34,122 nt of DNA from contig DATDGG010000243.1 of NCBI GenBank assembly GCA_036522235.1, forward strand, positions 1-34,122. Direction: 5' to 3'. Below are positions 31,514 to 34,122 of this stretch, in pieces. Position numbers and translations under genes: made by a program. Position 1 is the first letter of the stretch. Each line of letters starts with the position of its first letter. Under the pieces are notes generated by a model. It was not told where the DNA came from and did no database searches. It saw only the letters and a program-made list of their open reading frames with translations. Source of the stretch: VAZQ01 sp036522235. GTDB lineage: Bacteria; Pseudomonadota; Alphaproteobacteria; Rhizobiales; Xanthobacteraceae.

Positions 31514-32134
31514 ATGTCCGAGGATAACGATCACGGCTCGGAGCTCACCGAGATGCAGCTGCGGGTGCGGGCGCTGGAGACGATCCTGACCGAGAAGGGC
31601 TATGTGGATCCGGCCGCGCTCGATCGCATCGTCGAAGCCTATGAGACGCGGATCGGCCCACATAACGGCGCCCGCGCGGTCGCCAAGGCCTGGATCGATC
31701 CTGCCTTCCGGCGTGCGATGCTGGCGGATGCGACCGCGGCGGTCGGCTCGCTCGGCTTCGCCAGCCGCGTCGGCGATCACCTGGTGGCGGTCGAGAATAC
31801 CCCGCAGCTCCACAACATGATCGTGTGCACGCTGTGCTCCTGTTATCCGTGGGAGGTGCTGGGCCTGCCGCCGACCTGGTACAAATCGGCGCCCTATCGG
31901 TCGCGCGCCGTCATCGATCCGCGCGGCGTGCTCGCCGATTTCGGCGTGCACCTGCCGGCCGCGACCGAAATCCGGGTCTGGGATTCGACCGCGGAGACGC
32001 GGTTCATGGTGCTGCCGATGCGCCCAGTCGGCACGCAGGGCTGGAGCGAGGAGCGGCTCGCGAGCCTGGTGACCCGCGACTGCATGATCGGCACTGGCCT
32101 GCCCAAACCGGCCGCCGGCGAGGCCGCGCCGTGA
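31514..32134 (+). CDS. nthA: Nitrile hydratase alpha subunit, cobalt type
   Basis: This 206-residue catalytic subunit of nitrile hydratase converts nitriles to amides in the cytoplasm. The metal-binding motif VCTLCSC (Cys105, Cys108, Cys110) has Thr at the second position, the pattern of cobalt enzymes; iron types have Ser. The family contexts RAVAKAWIDPAFR, VVENTPQLHNMIVCTLCSCYPWEVLGLPPTWYK-like segments and WDSTAETRFMVLPMRP are all present. The two outer cysteines are expected to be oxidised to sulfinic and sulfenic acids with help from the accessory protein. GGGAG at 31503-31507 supports the ATG at 31514. The beta subunit gene overlaps the stop as GTGA. No amidase or cobalt uptake gene is in the window. 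Confidence 0.96.
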   Translation: MSEDNDHGSELTEMQLRVRALETILTEKGYVDPAALDRIVEAYETRIGPHNGARAVAKAWIDPAFRRAMLADATAAVGSLGFASRVGDHLVAVENTPQLHNMIVCTLCSCYPWEVLGLPPTWYKSAPYRSRAVIDPRGVLADFGVHLPAATEIRVWDSTAETRFMVLPMRPVGTQGWSEERLASLVTRDCMIGTGLPKPAAGEAAP

Positions 32135-32787
32135 ACGGCATTCACGACATGGGCGGGATGCAAGGCTTCGGCCCGGTCGCGCCGGAGCCGAACGAGCCGG
32201 CCTTCCATGGCGCATGGGAGGGGCGGGTGCTCGCCCTCAACCGGGCGCTGGGCTACGCCCGTCTCTGGAACATCGACATGTCGCGGGCGGCGATCGAAAA
32301 TCTTCCACCCGACGTTTATCTCACGCGCTCCTACTACGCGAAGTGGCTGCTGCGGCTCGAGCAGCTCCTGCTCGAGCGCGGGTTGGTGGATGCCGACGAG
32401 CTCGCGACCGGCCGGTCGCGCCAGCCCGGCAAGCCGCTGCCACGCAAGCTCGCCGCCGCGGACGTGGCGGCGGCCTTGACGCGCGGCTCCTATGGACGGG
32501 CGCCGAGCGCGCCGGCGCGCTTCAAGGTGGGCGATCGGGTGCGGACGCGGAACATCCACCCGGCGACGCATACCCGGCTGCCGCGCTATGCGCGCGGGCG
32601 CGTGGGCATCATCGAATGCGTGCGCGGCTGCCACGTGTTTCCGGACACGGTCGCGATCGGCGAGGGCGAAAACCCGCAATGGCTTTATACGGTGCGGTTC
32701 GACGGCCGCGAATTGTGGGGTGAGCGCGCCGATCCGAACCTCAAGGTCTCGATCGAAGCCTTCGAGCCTTATTTGGAAGCCGTGTGA
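32131..32787 (+). CDS. nthB: Nitrile hydratase beta subunit
   Basis: This 218-residue partner of the alpha subunit starts with (M)NGIHDMGGMQGFG, the standard beta N-terminus. It contains NLPPDVYLTRSYYAKWLLRL and FKVGDRVRTRNIHPATHTRLP, and ends in LKVSIEAFEPYLE. Dimers of alpha-beta form the enzyme and the beta chain shapes the active-site entrance. The start is the GTG at 32131, overlapping the alpha stop by four bases. This overlap couples translation of the two chains. Confidence 0.95.
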   Translation: MNGIHDMGGMQGFGPVAPEPNEPAFHGAWEGRVLALNRALGYARLWNIDMSRAAIENLPPDVYLTRSYYAKWLLRLEQLLLERGLVDADELATGRSRQPGKPLPRKLAAADVAAALTRGSYGRAPSAPARFKVGDRVRTRNIHPATHTRLPRYARGRVGIIECVRGCHVFPDTVAIGEGENPQWLYTVRFDGRELWGERADPNLKVSIEAFEPYLEAV

Positions 32788-32788
32788 C

Positions 32789-33157
32789 ATGGGGCCCGAC
32801 CTCCCGCACAATAAAGCGTTGCCGCGCGATGACGCCGGACCGGTGTTTCGCGAACCCTGGGAGGCGCAGGCCTTCGCCATGGCGCTCGCGCTCTCCGAGC
32901 GCGGACTGTTCACCTGGAGCGAATGGGCCGCGACCTTGGCGCAAGAGATCAAGGCCGCGCAGGCGGTAGGCGATCCCGATACCGGCAGCACCTACTACCG
33001 GCATTGGCTCAATGCGCTGGAACGCTTGGTAACTGAGAAGAACGTCGCCGGCGCCGACACGCTGGCACGCTATCGCAAGGCCTGGGCCCGCGCCGCCACG
33101 CGCACTCCCCATGGCGAGCCGATCGCGCTGGCCGATGAGGATTTCAATGTCGCTTAG
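32789..33157 (+). CDS. Nitrile hydratase accessory (activator) protein
   Basis: This 122-residue protein resembles the small beta-like chaperones (P14K/NHase accessory family) that load cobalt and aid oxidation of the metal-site cysteines by subunit swapping. It shows PVFREPWEAQAFAMALAL, GLFTWSEWAATL and STYYRHWLNALERLVTEK, all typical of this group. The ATG at 32789 follows the beta stop by one base, so it is the third gene of one operon. The last four bases overlap the end of the convergent monooxygenase gene. Confidence 0.92.
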   Translation: MGPDLPHNKALPRDDAGPVFREPWEAQAFAMALALSERGLFTWSEWAATLAQEIKAAQAVGDPDTGSTYYRHWLNALERLVTEKNVAGADTLARYRKAWARAATRTPHGEPIALADEDFNVA

Positions 33158-34122
33158 CCCGCGGCAGGCGGCTTCACCGCGATCCGCTCCGGCGTGCGGA
33201 TGTGCTCAGGCCTGATCCCAAGGCCGAGAATGCGGGCCGGAAGGCGGCGCAGGACCGGGTACGCTTTCAGGAGCTTCACCACCCACGGCGGCTCGATCTT
33301 GTCCCGCTTGCTGCCGAGCACGTTGGTGATCACGCGCTTCTGCACCAGGACTTGCACGCGCTGGACCACGCGGGTCGGAAATTCGCGCCGCGCCTGCACG
33401 CGCCGCAGCACCCGCTCGCCGACCGCGCCGGCGCGCAGCGGCTCGGCCAGGATATTGGCGGCAGCAACCGCGTCCTGCACCGCGAGATTGATGCCGACGC
33501 CGCCGACCGGCGACATCGCATGCGCGGCATCGCCGATGCAGAGGACGCCGCGCCGATACCAGCGCTTGAGGCGCTCGACCGCGACCGTGAGCAGCTTGAT
33601 ATCGTCCCAGCTGTTGAGCGTGCCGAGCCGGTCCGCAAATATCGGCACCGCCCGCGCCAGACCCGCGCAAAACAGCGTCAGCCCGGCGCGGCGCACCTCC
33701 TCGAACGAGCCCTTCGGGATCACGAAGCCGCATTGCCAGTAATCGCCGCGGCAGATGAGGACCAGGATGCGGCCGGCATCGAACAGGCCCATCGTCTCCC
33801 CGGGATCGCCGGGCTTGCGCGGCAGGCGAAACCACAACACGTCCATCGGAGCCCCGAGATTCTCCACCTTAAGCCCAGCTTTCTCGCGCATCACCGAGTG
33901 CCGGCCGTCGCAGCCCACCACCAGCCGCGCCCGCAGCTCGCGCACGCCATCGGGCGTGTTGGCGCGGACGCCGACCACGGCACCCTGCTCCTCGACGAGA
34001 TCGGTGGCCTCGGTCCGCATCAGCACACGAAAGCCTGGATAGCGGGCGCCGCGCGCGCACAGGAAGCTCAGGAAATCCCACTGCGGCATGAAGGCGATGA
34101 ACTTGCAGCGGGTCGGCAGATG
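33154..34122 (-). CDS. FAD-dependent monooxygenase (N-terminus outside window)
   Basis: The 322 visible codons are the C-terminal part of a UbiH/para-hydroxybenzoate hydroxylase-type flavoprotein. VVGCDGRHSVMREKAGL is the DG motif and VLCIGDAAHAMSPVGGVGINLAVQDAV is the GD motif that binds FAD ribityl and pyrophosphate. The N-terminal GxGxxG Rossmann segment is missing because the gene continues beyond 34122; the frame is open to the edge, so no start is assigned. Substrate is unknown; many relatives hydroxylate aromatic rings. It is convergent with the nitrile hydratase operon, overlapping by four bases. Confidence 0.9.
   Translation of the reverse strand, partial: HLPTRCKFIAFMPQWDFLSFLCARGARYPGFRVLMRTEATDLVEEQGAVVGVRANTPDGVRELRARLVVGCDGRHSVMREKAGLKVENLGAPMDVLWFRLPRKPGDPGETMGLFDAGRILVLICRGDYWQCGFVIPKGSFEEVRRAGLTLFCAGLARAVPIFADRLGTLNSWDDIKLLTVAVERLKRWYRRGVLCIGDAAHAMSPVGGVGINLAVQDAVAAANILAEPLRAGAVGERVLRRVQARREFPTRVVQRVQVLVQKRVITNVLGSKRDKIEPPWVVKLLKAYPVLRRLPARILGLGIRPEHIRTPERIAVKPPAAG

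Noticed and set aside
1..34122. Prophage, transposase, CRISPR array, tRNA or rRNA
   Set aside because: No integrase, transposase or phage structural gene, no regularly spaced repeats, and no tRNA-like or rRNA sequence was found on reading both strands.

Overview
The window reads as a gene-dense chromosomal segment of a high-GC alphaproteobacterium of the order Hyphomicrobiales (Rhizobiales), most like the Bradyrhizobium / Pseudolabrys / Rhodoplanes lineages. The signs are strong GC bias in third codon positions, a RegB/RegA redox two-component pair, an intracellular PHA depolymerase, a single-chain indolepyruvate ferredoxin oxidoreductase, and several small palindromic intergenic elements that I recognise from that order (GAGCATGATC..., GTAGCCCGGATGGAGCG... 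types). No rRNA, tRNA, CRISPR, transposase or phage gene was seen. The genus assignment is inference.

Layout. 1-3080 (minus): an intracellular PHA depolymerase cut by the window edge, with a PhaR-type operator upstream, then a two-gene ABC-2 exporter. 3234-5268 (plus): regB and regA. 5279-8592 (minus): an exported SGNH/DUF459 protein and an MltB-type lytic transglycosylase, both envelope-linked. 8714-9604 (plus): galU. 9613-15177 (minus): a four-gene periplasmic cluster of an exported protein of unknown function, a PQQ alcohol dehydrogenase, a Bug/TctC solute receptor and a second PQQ alcohol dehydrogenase. 15518-17706 (plus): a DAACS-type dicarboxylate/amino acid symporter followed 2 bp later by a glutamate/aspartate periplasmic binding protein with no ABC permease. 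17752-19050 (plus): a HI0933/TIGR03862-like flavoprotein, convergent with and overlapping a large outer-membrane beta-barrel gene. 21018-22031 (plus): arabinose-5-phosphate isomerase, which feeds Kdo synthesis. 22203-26853 (minus): ferrochelatase and the large indolepyruvate ferredoxin oxidoreductase. 27137-29280 (plus): a DHA2 drug exporter overlapping a spermidine synthase-like methyltransferase. 29367-30488 (plus): a compositionally distinct serine hydrolase, bounded on one side by the decayed 3' end of a DODA-type dioxygenase gene and on the other by an intact copy. 31514-33157 (plus): a cobalt-type nitrile hydratase operon (alpha, beta, accessory). 33154-34122 (minus): an FAD monooxygenase cut by the window edge.

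How the parts fit. The 9.6-17.7 kb region is the most distinctive. It joins periplasmic PQQ-dependent oxidation of an unknown alcohol, a carboxylate receptor, and, divergently, uptake of acidic amino acids or dicarboxylates. Both PQQ enzymes carry the Asp-x-Asp signature linked to lanthanide use, yet lack the adjacent-cysteine pair of methanol and ethanol dehydrogenases, and one also has changed metal ligands. The symporter plus binding-protein pair suggests a binding-protein-assisted secondary transporter outside the known TRAP and TTT classes. The DODA remnant beside the serine hydrolase is direct evidence of a past rearrangement. Several palindromic elements, one nested inside another and one overlapping a probable gene start, occupy the intergenic spaces.
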